Assembly: GCF_000280925.3 (NCBI RefSeq)
Contig: NZ_CP012109.1
Location: forward strand, 5,104,501-5,168,500
From: Myxococcus hansupus
Lineage (GTDB): Bacteria > Myxococcota > Myxococcia > Myxococcales > Myxococcaceae
Length of the DNA: 64,000 nucleotides
Reading direction: 5' to 3'
Shown here: one piece after another, positions 1 through 13,116 of the stretch
How positions within the stretch are numbered: the first letter of the stretch is position 1
Layout: the number at the start of each line of letters is the position of its first letter
The notes under the pieces: generated by a model
Seen by the model: the letters and a program-made list of their open reading frames with translations, nothing else
The model's database searches: none
Told to the model about the DNA's origin: nothing
Made by a program: the position numbers and the translations under genes

Positions 1-1269
<1,269 letters not shown>

Positions 1270-1424
1270 GCGTGCACTCCTCGCGGCGACGGGCGCACGA
1301 ACGCAATGGCCTTGGAGCTGACGAGCCCCACGCCTCTGCTGACGCCGCCCGCGCTGCTGCTCGACGGGTTCGCGCAGAGAGAGCGCAGGGTCTATTTTTT
1401 CGGGTTAATCCCGGGTGTCGAGTC

Positions 1425-1766
1425 TTAGCCCGGCTGCTGCGCCTTGCGCGAGAAGGGCATCAGCAGCCGCTCCACGGGGCGCCCTTCGATGAGGTGCTGC
1501 TCGACGATTTCCTTCACGTCCTCCACCTTCACGCCGCCGTACCAGGTGCCCTCGGGATAGACGACGACGGCGACGCCGAAGGAGCAGGTGTCCAGGCAGC
1601 CCGCCGCGTTGGCGCGCATCCGCCCCTTCATGCCGCGCTTGTCGAGCTCCTCGCGGAAGGCGGTGCGCACCTCCTCCGCGCCCTTGCTGGCGCAGCACCC
1701 CTTGGGGTTCCCATCCGGGCGGCGGTTGGTGCAGACGAAGACGTGGCGTTGAAAGGGAGGTGCCAT
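1425..1766 (-). CDS. Thioredoxin-like [2Fe-2S] ferredoxin
   Basis: This 113-residue cytoplasmic protein belongs to the thioredoxin-fold [2Fe-2S] ferredoxins, which resemble the NuoE C-terminal domain. The cluster-binding pattern is visible: Cys12 in VFVCTN, Cys24 (or Cys25), Cys57 and Cys61 in AAGCLDTCSFG. The start codon is preceded by a near-perfect ribosome-binding site (TTAGGAGG, 1772-1779 on the minus strand). These proteins carry electrons, but the partner is not evident: the neighbours are a chitinase and, divergently, nrdJ. A role in reductant supply to the reductase is only a guess. Confidence 0.9.
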   Translation of the reverse strand: MAPPFQRHVFVCTNRRPDGNPKGCCASKGAEEVRTAFREELDKRGMKGRMRANAAGCLDTCSFGVAVVVYPEGTWYGGVKVEDVKEIVEQHLIEGRPVERLLMPFSRKAQQPG

Positions 1767-2081
1767 GTCCGCCTCCTAACGCGGGCCCCGGCTGAAATCG
1801 ACGGCCTCGTTCACCAGAGGACCGCTCCAGGCGCTGATCCGCTGCCCGCTCCAGATTGGATCACTTGTTTCGACCCGTGCCGTGCACAGACTCACAGCAA
1901 ACGTCTTCCAATGATCACGCTCGCTTGCCTTGAAGTGACGATACATGGCTCGCCATCTGTACGCAGGCACTGCAAAGCATGTGTTGCCAAGGCCTCGCGA
2001 GGGCTCTAGATCCGGCGTCCCTGATACACGCTGTAGCGGCTGGGCAGGCAGGCAAGTCCCAGGTCTTCACCCCGCCCCTAT

Positions 2082-2097
2082 ACACAATTCGTTGTGG
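2082..2097. promoter_or_regulatory. NrdR-box-like operator 1
   Basis: The sequence ACACAATTCGTTGTGG contains a perfect CACAA-4-TTGTG inverted repeat and agrees with the known NrdR box (acaCwAtATaTwGtgt) at 12 of 16 positions by eye. NrdR is the ATP/dATP-sensing repressor of ribonucleotide reductase genes. The site lies upstream of nrdJ and exactly 31 bases, three helical turns, from a second box. Confidence 0.72.
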
Positions 2098-2112
2098 GTA
2101 TGATTTTGACCG

Positions 2113-2128
2113 GTACCATTTGTTGTAC
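2113..2128. promoter_or_regulatory. NrdR-box-like operator 2
   Basis: The sequence GTACCATTTGTTGTAC sits inside a longer inverted repeat with six-base arms (CGGTAC at 2111-2116, GTACCG at 2125-2130). It keeps the core positions of the NrdR box, including the AC...GT arms. Its start is 31 bases from the start of box 1, which is the paired spacing known for NrdR targets. A promoter probably overlaps the pair, but I could not place -35 and -10 elements confidently. Confidence 0.7.
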
Positions 2129-2370
2129 CGACAGATTCTTTGACGGCGGTGCTACAGGGGTCTATCCATGGCCTCGTCCGGCAGTCTGGCGGGCATCTCC
2201 TGCAGATCGAACGAGGGGCCGGACGCGCCCCTGCTCCCCCGTCGCGAATCCCCATCCGAGATCACCGCATCGCATCGCGGATGCGTCATCGGATCTGTTG
2301 GGATCTCGCGACGTTAGCGTTTTGCAAATTTTGCATCCGAACTCACAGTGAATTCGCGGAGGGTGGCGAC

Positions 2371-5172
<2,802 letters not shown>

Positions 5173-5198
5173 GACCGGTGCGAGGCGCTTGAAGTGAC

Positions 5199-5231
5199 AA
5201 GGGCTCCGGGGCGATGTGCTCCGGAGCCCTT
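5199..5231. terminator. Bidirectional hairpin between nrdJ and the giant gene
   Basis: The left arm AAGGGCTCCGGGGC (5199-5212) pairs with the right arm GCTCCGGAGCCCTT (5218-5231) at 13 of 14 positions over a five-base loop. It lies between the stops of two convergent genes, so it can serve both. There is no long T-run, which is common in very GC-rich genomes. Confidence 0.75.
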
Positions 5232-5252
5232 CTGCGTTTCCCCTCCCCCGCG

Positions 5253-8200
5253 TCAGCCGCGGCGGGCCGTTGGGAGCCGGGCGAAGGCATCGGAGGCCTT
5301 CTCCGCGACGCGGGTGAGCTCGTCGAGGGCCGGCGTGGACACCGGTTCCGGGCCGTGGTCCGCGACGATGAACGCCACCGCGTGCCCCTGGTTCCGGATG
5401 GCGATGACCGCCAGATGCGAGGCGTTGGTGCCGCCCAGCGCGGCGAAGATGGCCTCGTCCTGGGCGCATGCCGGCGCGGTGAAGACGCTGGGGCCCGTGG
5501 AGGACATCGCCGCCAGGAGCAGCGACGGCGCCTCAAGGTCGACCTTCAGGCCGGCGACCGCCTCGCTCTCACTGCCGGGTCCCCAGGCGTGCCCCACGCG
5601 CGCGAGTCCCAGGCTTTCGCCGAGGAGGAAGGCGCGCTGGAAGCGGCCCGCGCAGTACGCCAGGACCACCTTGCCGAGCGTGCCCTGCGTATTCACCGCG
5701 TCGAGCGCCGTGAGGACCTGCTCGGCCGTCACGGCCGGCGCGCCTGGAGGCACCTCCGTGGAAGCGCTGGCCGCGGTCGCGAGGAGCGCGGTGATGACCT
5801 CCGCGGGCTCCTGCGCCTGGGGCTGCCACGGCTGCTGAATGAAGTCCCAGGCGGAGGCCAGGGGCATCTCCGTGGCCGCTGGCGCGACCGCGGGCCCCTC
5901 GAGGTCCACCACCCGGTCCGCCCACGTCGTCTCCGGCGTGTGACCAATGGAGCCCGTGTCGTCCCCGCCCTGCCAACCGACGAACTCCCACGTCGACGCG
6001 AGCTGCATCGGTTCGTCGGAGGTTCCGGACAGGTCGTCCAGTTCGATGGGCGCGCGTGGCGTGGATGGCACCTCTCCCGTGATGGAGGCGCCAGCGCCGG
6101 CCTGGAGGTCGTGCTCGATGACAGGCGCAACAGGCGTGGTGAGCAAAGCGCCGTGCTCCGCGACGACGAAGCCGCGTGGCTTGAGCGGCGTTGTCGGTGC
6201 GTCGGCCGGGCCCTGCGCGTCGTCGGGCGCCTCCGTGGAGGACTCCGCGTCTTCGACGTCCGTGCTCTCCAAGCGCACGCCGAAGGGCTGCGTGACTTCG
6301 ACGTCCAGATGGAGGTCGCTGTACGCGGGTCTCGGCGCTGTGGATTCGGTGCTGTCCACGCTCGATACGGCGATGACCGACCAGGATTCTCCGGGCCGCG
6401 TCGCTCCGTCGGGCGTCGAGGCAGAAGCGTCCGAGACGGCGGCGGCTGCGAGTTCGGGAGGGGCTTCGAGAACGGCCGGCGTGTTGTCGTCAGGCGACGG
6501 GGCGAGCGAGGAAGACGCCGTGTCGGTGGACAGCGTCGCCGTTGCTTCGTCCTGAGGCGGTGGTGCGTCTTCGGTGACGGAGGCGTCGCTCCGAGGCTCC
6601 GAGACTGGCGAGTGCTGAGCCGCCTCGTACGCGCTTTCAGCAAGGACCTTGGCGGCTTCGGAATCGCTGACCGGGTGAGCGACTTCCCCCTGCACGGCGG
6701 CCGGTACGCTCTGGATGGGTGCCCCCTCGGCCACGTCGCTCGCGGCGGTGGGCACGACCTTCTCGGCGGCTTCCGTAGCGCTCAGTTCAACAGCCGCGTT
6801 GGAGGCAGGCGTTTGCGCGCCCCCCGCTTCGTCGACCGGAGTCATGGCGTCCGCGACGGCAGGGACTGCGGGAGCCCCAGTCGATCCCGTGACGGTCGCG
6901 GTGTCGTCGATGCTCGAGGACACTCCGGACTCAGGACCCGCGATGACAGCAGAGCCACCCGTGCTCTCCGAGGATGCCAACGTCGTGCCCACAACCAGGG
7001 CGCTGGTCTCGACGGCCTCACCATCGCCATTCGCAGACGGCGCGTTCGTGACAACGGAGGTGCCCACTGAAACCGCACCCTCGTTGCTCGCGGGCGGTAC
7101 GAGCGAATCGCTCGGAACAACACCGATGCCCTCAGCCGACGCATCGTCGCCACTCGCGAGTGGCGGCATCGAAGCAGCGAGGGTGCCCACAACGGCTTCG
7201 CCATCCGTGCTCTTGAGCGACTCGACCGTGGCGCTTGCGACAGCAGCGGCGTCCAGAGAGGCGCCGTTCGGCCGCTCTGGCGACTCAGACAGAGGCACCG
7301 CGACTGAAGAGGTATCCGAGGAGACGGCGGCAGCAACGCTCGCTGGCAGCTCAGGCGCGGCGATTGCGGCTGCGTCCACAGAGGAGGAGGTCTCGCCACT
7401 CGCAACCGGCGCAGACTCCGTTGCCACGAAGGACGCGGCATCCGTGATTGCCACGGTCTCAATGCGCGCACTTGCAGCGGCATCCGCGAGAATGACCGCA
7501 TCAATGCTCGCCGCAACCGGCACAGAGTCGAACGCCGCGAGTGCAATGGCATCAGCAGAGACTGACGTCCCCATGCCCGCGGGCGACTCAGGCATGGGAG
7601 CCGCGATAGATGCATGCTCTTGCGAGTTAGCTTCCGCCCCGGAGAGCGGCTCAGCCACAGGCGCCGCATCCCTCCCTGCGAACGACTCAGTCACAGACGC
7701 TGCGACAGAGACGTTCTCCTGCGGGATGGCCACAATCTCGACGGGCGACGCATCTGCAGGCACCGGAACGAAAGCGCATTCCGGCGAGATAGCCGCAATC
7801 GCTGCGGGCGCATCAGACGCAGTCTCCGCAACAGAAGCACGCTCTTGCGAAATAGCTTCCGCATCTGCGACCCGCTCAGTCGCAGGCGCCGCAACGGAAG
7901 CATTTTCCTGCGTGATAGCTGCAGCCTCGGAGGCAACCACTGCAACAGAAGCACTCTCCTGCGCGCTATCCGCAGCCTCTGCGAGCGACTCGGAGACAGT
8001 CTCTGCAACAGAAGCACTCTCCTGAGCGCTATCCGCAGCCTCTGCGAGCGACTCGGAGACAGTCTCTGCAAGTGAAGCGCTATCCGCAGCCTCTGCGAGC
8101 GACTCGGAGACAGTCTCTACAACTGAAGCACTCTCCTGCGCGATAGCCGCAGCTTCAGCGGGCGGCTCGGAAGCAGTCCCTGCAGATGAAGCACTCTCCT

Positions 8201-11200
8201 GCGCGATAGCTGTCGCTTCGGCGTTCGCATCAGACGCAGGCACAGCGAATGAAGGGGCCGCCGTCGCGACGGCGGCATCGACGCCCGTAACCGAGGCAGC
8301 CGCAGTCACCGCGACTTCAGCGGCAGCGGTGACAACTGCGGCATCATCAATGTTCGCTGCCGGTTCAGAGGCAGTCGCCTCGAACACGACAGTATCCCTA
8401 GGCGCTGCGGTGCCATCGCTCGCGTCCGAGGCAGGCGCAACCGCCTCATCTTCGACGACGTTTGTGGAGACTGCGGCACCAATGCTCGCGGCAGGCGCAG
8501 TCGCATCACTAGCGATGACATCCGTAGCGACTGTGGCGCCATTGCTCGCGTCCAGCGCAGACGCAGTCGCATCGCCTGAATCAGCATTTGTAGCGACTGC
8601 GGCACCAATGCTTGCGTCCAATGCAGACGCAGTCGCATCGCCTGAATCAGCATTTGTAGCGACTGCGGCGCCATTGCTCGCGTCCAACGCAGGCGCAGTC
8701 GCATCGCCTGAATCAGCATCTGTAGCGACTACGACGCCATTGCTCGCGTCCAACGCAGTCGCATCGCCTGAATCAGCATTTGTAGCGACTGCGGCACCAA
8801 TGCTTGCGTCCAATGCAGACGCAGTCGCATCGCCTGCGACAGCAGCCGGAGCGACTACGGCATCACTGCTCGCAGCAGGCGCAGTCACGTCACCTGCGAC
8901 AGCACCCGGAGCGGCTGCGGCACCGATGCCCGCGTCCGACTCAGCGGCAGTCGTCTGGCCTACGAGGGCCTCCGAGGAGGCCTCGGAATCAACGCTCGCG
9001 GCTGACTCAAGAGCAGTCTCCCCGAAGGCAGGGGCCTCAGCGAAAACTGCGGCATCAACGCGCGCAGACAGCCCAGCCGCCGGCCCCTCGTTGGTGGTAG
9101 CAGGCACAGAGGCCGTGGCCTCAGCACTCGCAGGCGACCCGGCGGCGGCTTCCAACTCCACAGCAGAACTCGACGGAGCTGAAACCTCCGAACGCTCATG
9201 CACCGCCGAGGCAGCCTCCGCGCTCTCGTCGGAGTCCTCGGACGCCACGGTATCCGAAGCAAACAGCAGCAACGCGGGCGGCTCAGCAGCAGCTTCGTTC
9301 TCAGGCCGCAACAGCGTTGCCGACACATCGCCAATTTCGTGAGGAACGGCGGCGCCAACGACTTCGGAGGCCTCCCCCATCACGCTCGAGGTGCCCACCG
9401 AGGACACCGGAGCCGCACTCGCGACCTCCTGCGACTGGGGCTCCGCACTCACCGCAGACGGAATCAGCGCATCGAGCTGCACAACGGGAACATCGCCAAG
9501 AGGCGCAGGTGCGACAGTCTCCGGAACCGTCGACAGCGGCTGCGCATCGAGAGGAACCGGACCATCTCCGGTAGCAGACACACCTTCCGCAGCCTGAGCA
9601 TCCGAAGCCACGAACGATAGCGGCGAATCCGCGACCTGCGGATCGTTGGGTGGCACCAACACGTTCGCGAGTACGTGGCCAACACCAACATCCTCATGCA
9701 CTGCCTCAAGCGGTGCATCCGAGGCATGCTCCGACGGCACCGGCAACTCGACCGAGTGCGGACCTGAAGGCGGCATTGCGTGTTCGACGAGTGCGCTCTC
9801 CGCCAGCGAGCGTTGCTCCCATGCGGGAGGTGCAGCGCCCTGTGCGGGCGTCGGGAACCCAGAAACCGGCGCGGGAGGAGGCATGCCCCCAGGTGCCGCG
9901 TGCGGATGAGTCACCAGCTCGGACGGAGGGCGCGCACCCAACATCCCAGGGGGAACATGCGAGGCCGCCCCACCTGCCACAGATGGCGGCCGAGCCCCCA
10001 TCATCCCTGGAGGCACAGGTCCGAGAGGCCCCGACACCGCAGGCAACCCCGTCGCCGAAGGGGGCCGAGCCCCCATCATCCCCGGTGGAACAGGCCCTTG
10101 TGCCCCGGTCATCGGGGGCATGCCCGCCGGAGGAAAAGGCTGTCCGCCCATCATCCCTGGAGGGACTGCTCCCGGGACTCCAGGCATCGAAGGCACGCCT
10201 GCCGCTGGCGGATGCCGCCCGCCCATCATCCCTGGGGGGACCGGACCGTGGGCGCCTGGAACCGATGGCGAGCGACCGGCCATCATCCCTGGAGGTATCG
10301 GGCCGTGAGGGCCGGCAGGCACAGCGGGAAGCCCTGTCGCCGATGGCGGCCGAGCCCCCATCATCCCGGGCGGAACCGGCCCGTGAGCACCCGGTACCGC
10401 AGGCAGGCCACCGGGCGGAGGGGGCCGTCCCGCCATCATCCCCGGCGGCACGGGGCCCTGAGGCCCGGGCACCGCAGGCAACCCTGTCGCCGACGGAGGC
10501 CGATGTCCCATCATTCCCGGAGGCACCGGGCCGTGGGCACCGGCCAACGCAGGCATCCCGGGCGACGACGGATTCCGCGCACCCATCATCCCAGGAGGCA
10601 CTGGGCCATGAGGCATCTGTACCGAGGGCAGACCCGTCGTCGGCGGAGGCCGCTGCCCCATGCCTCCGGGCCCCACCGGCCCATGCGAACCAGGAGCCGA
10701 AGGCGGTCGCGCGCCGACCATGCCCGGAGGCACCACGCCGTGATGCGAGGACCCCGCCGCAAAGCCCGGCGACGCACCCAAGCCATGAGGCCCCGGCACT
10801 GCAGGCATCCCTGGTGACGAAGGCGACCGAGCCCCAGGAGGCACTGCACCATGCAGCCCTGGCACTGCCGGCATCCCCGGCGATGAAGGCGAACGGGCTC
10901 CGGAAGGCACTGCACCATGAAGCCCTGGCACTGTCGGCATCCCCGGTGACGAAGGCGAGTGGGCACCGGGAGGCACTGCACCATGAGGCCCCGGCACTGC
11001 CGACATCCCTGGCGGCAAAGGCGAGTGGGCACCGGAAGGCACTGCACCATGAGGCCCCGGCACTGCCGACATCCCTGGCGACAAAGGCGAGTGGGCACCG
11101 GGAGGCACTGCACCGTGAGGCCCCGGCACTGCCGCCATCCCTGACGACAAAGGCGAGTGGGCACCGGGAGGCATCGCACCATGAAGCCCAGACCCCACCG

Positions 11201-12799
11201 GCATCCCCGGTGACGAAGGCGAATGGGCACCGGGAGGCACCGCACCATGAGGCCCAGGCACCGCGGGCATCCCTGGTGACGAAGGTGGCCGAGCCCCGGG
11301 AGGCACCGCCCCATGAGGACCAGGAACGAAAGCGCCCGCCGGCCCAGAAGGCCGCGCGCTCACCATCCCAGGCGGCACGCCATGAGCTCCAGGCCCACCC
11401 ACGCCAGGCGGAGGCCGCGCTCCCATCATCCCCGGCGGCACAGGCCCCTGCGCGCCCAGTCCAGCTCCGGGAACAGGCCGTGCGCCCATCCCGCCCGGAG
11501 CCCCCACCGGCATCGGAGGCCGCGCCCCCATCATCCCAGGAGGCACCGCGTCCGGAGCCCCCGCCACCGAGGGCAAGCCAGGCGACGACGGAGGACGCGC
11601 CCCCATCATCCCGGGAGGCACGGGCGCTCCCAACGGAGGAACGGGCTTCGCGACCATCCCCGGCGGCACCCCCTGCCCCTCGGCACCAGCAGCTCGGGCC
11701 GCGCCCAACTGCTCGGCCGCCTCTGCCGGTACCCGAGCGCCCCCCGCCTGGAGCGACATCAACCCCGGCGGCTGCGGCACCTCCGAGTCGACTTCCTCCA
11801 CCGCGATCGCGTCCTCGATGACATCGCCCTCCTCGAGAACCTCCTCCTCCTCGATGAGGTCAATCTCCTCGGTGACGTCAGCCATGTGCGGCGGCGGCGG
11901 AGGCGGCGCGAAAGCACGAGGCGGTTCGGGAGGCGGCGGAGGCGGCGGCGCGAAGGCATGTGGCGGTTCAGGAGGCGGCGACGCGGGCCGAGCCCCCACC
12001 GGCGCCAGCGTCGGAGGCCCCGCGACTTCCGGAGTCACCACCCGCATCTCCCCATCCTCGGCGAAGTCGATCATCGCCACGGGAGGCGCGGGCGGCGGCA
12101 GATGGTCCAGCGGATGCGCGCTCCCCGAAACCGCCGGGGCCCAGCGCACCGAACCGGAATCCTCGGTCTCGGTGTCCGGGTCATCGCCGCTGAGGTACTG
12201 CCCCGGCGCCAACCCACCGAACATGCCTTCCGCTTCCGCCCGCACGGGCGCGGGAGGCGGTGGCGTCATGCTCGAAAACACCGGCACGGGAGCCACCTCC
12301 ACGGGCGCCGCCACGGCCTCCGTGCGCTTCGGCCGCTTCGTGGACGCCATCTGGATGAACCGCGTCTCGCGCTTGATGCCGTAACGCTGCGCCTGGAAGT
12401 GGAACAGGCGCAGCTCCGGCGTGACGTACGGAACGATGCGCAGCCCCGTGATGAACCCGAGCGCATCCGCGTGCTCGATTTCCAGCGGGCTGGCCATGGC
12501 CACCTTGAGCCGCCGCCCTTCCTGCGCCAGCGGGAAGGCTTGATGCTTCTCCGCCTTGTCCGCGGGCAAGAGCTGCAGCACCGAGCTCGGCGCCGCCTCG
12601 AAGTCAGCGTCCTGCGCCACCGGATACCGGCACATCTCCCGAGCACCGTGGCCAGGGTGTCGATGTCGAGGAGGTCCAGCTCGACAAGGTTGGAGCCCAA
12701 CCGACCGCCGTAGATGAGCTGTGCCCGGAGGGCCTCGTCGAGCTGCGGCTGCGTGATGAGGCCCTTGCGGACCAGGATCGCTCCAAGCTTTTCGGCCAT
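5253..12799 (-). CDS. Giant repeat-rich protein with GspE/MshE-type N-terminal domain (one frameshift)
   Basis: With one base restored this gene encodes about 2,515 residues. The ATG at 12799 opens a GspE/MshE N-terminal domain (MAEKLGAILVRKGLI...). The reading frame breaks at the CCC run 12638-12640: one extra C gives LGEMCRYPVAQDADF and joins the domain's second half. There is no secretion ATPase domain. The rest runs in order as a Pro-rich linker, a short acidic stretch (EEIDLIEEEEVLEEGD), a Pro-Gly-Met repeat region (22-residue period), a very long Ala/Ser/Glu-rich low-complexity region with further repeats, and a compact C-terminal domain of about 170 residues (from near EQVLTALDAVNT) that looks globular. 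GspE-N domains in MshE-like proteins bind c-di-GMP or a partner, so a scaffold or signalling role is possible. The function is unknown. Confidence 0.8.
7971..8110 (-). repeat. In-gene tandem repeat, ETVSESLAEAADS type
   Basis: Near-identical units recur with the word GCGAGCGACT at 7981, 8044 and 8095, giving steps of 63 and 51 bases. All steps are multiples of three, so the frame is kept. They encode Ala/Ser/Glu-rich units of the giant protein. The near-identity at DNA level suggests recent unit duplication or deletion. Confidence 0.8.
8503..8850 (-). repeat. In-gene tandem repeat of 66/60 bases, NADSGDATA type
   Basis: The word GCATCGCCTG recurs at 8569, 8635, 8701, 8761 and 8827, giving steps of 66, 66, 60 and 66 bases. 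On the minus strand the units encode Ala/Asp/Ser-rich segments containing SGDAT and LDASNGA. The steps are whole codons, so this is protein-level repetition. Confidence 0.85.
9900..11690 (-). repeat. Pro-Gly-Met-rich repeat array, mostly 66-base units
   Basis: The region encodes reiterated units built on VPPGMMGARPPS, with linkers such as GLPAVPGPHGP. In the most regular part the word CCATGAGGCC occurs at 10981 and 11047 and its one-base variant at 11113, giving exact 66-base (22-residue) steps. Flanking units are more degraded. The composition is collagen-like in its Pro and Gly content but lacks a strict Gly-X-Y register. It probably forms an extended linker between the N-terminal domain and the Ala-rich region. 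Confidence 0.88.
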
Positions 12800-13116
12800 G
12801 TCCCGCGGATTCTAGACGCCTTCTCACCGGCTGAGACGCCCCACCCCACCCTGAATCTCCGAGCGCGCTCGGCAGGACGCCTGGCCGCACGAGCAGCGCC
12901 GCGGGCCCCTGCTCCCCGTGAACCCGAGGCCTCGCGGGCCCGCGGACAGCGCACGGCCTGTCCGACATCCACGGCCAACACGCACGGTGAACACGGAATC
13001 CTTCAACCCCGCCACCCTCTCCGCGAAGCCCCGGCAATCACAAGGGATTGTCGGAATTGCCAGCTATAACCGGGAGTGCAGTTCATGGCTGTTGAGCCTC
13101 ACGCCCAGGAGCGACG
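12800..13116. other. Divergent intergenic region, giant gene / protease
   Basis: This 317-base region holds the promoters of two divergent genes. For the protease a possible -10 element TATAAC lies at 13065-13070, about 46 bases before the start codon, with no clear -35 partner. Just upstream is an inverted repeat GGCAAT (13033-13038) / ATTGCC (13056-13061). The open frame continuing upstream of 12799 shows no homology-like sequence and is not counted as coding. Confidence 0.4.

Larger units (their letters stand above)
1767..2370. other. Intergenic region between ferredoxin and nrdJ
   Basis: This 604-base stretch separates two divergent genes. I see no convincing coding sequence. Its right half holds two NrdR-box-like sites (2082-2097 and 2113-2128) and then about 240 bases of nrdJ leader. 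The leader contains a short hairpin (CGCATC GCG GATGCG, 2271-2285) and a direct repeat TTTTGCA (2320-2326 and 2329-2335) shortly before the start codon. I found no B12-box or other recognisable cobalamin riboswitch core. The left part (1767-2080) shows nothing I can name. Confidence 0.6.

Noticed and set aside
2140..2370. N-terminal extension of nrdJ to 2140
   Set aside because: It would translate the leader into a sequence unlike NrdJ, and a strong ribosome-binding site precedes the ATG at 2371.
2129..2370. Cobalamin riboswitch in the nrdJ leader
   Set aside because: No B12-box or conserved core segments could be found, only a short hairpin and a direct repeat.
5214..7070. Long plus-strand open frames opposite the giant gene, also at 9650-11821
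   Set aside because: They are antisense shadows of a GC-rich, repeat-rich gene, with Arg/Pro/His-rich low-complexity translations.
8503..8850. CRISPR-like regular repeats
   Set aside because: Unit lengths are whole codons inside a coding frame, there are no unique spacers, and no cas genes are nearby.
5253..12799. Type II secretion or type IV pilus ATPase (GspE/PilB)
   Set aside because: Only the N-terminal GspE/MshE domain is present; no Walker motifs or secretion ATPase domain follow.
12800..13037. Upstream extension of the giant gene to 13037
   Set aside because: The true GspE-N start is in another frame at 12799; the extension is an artefact of the frameshift.
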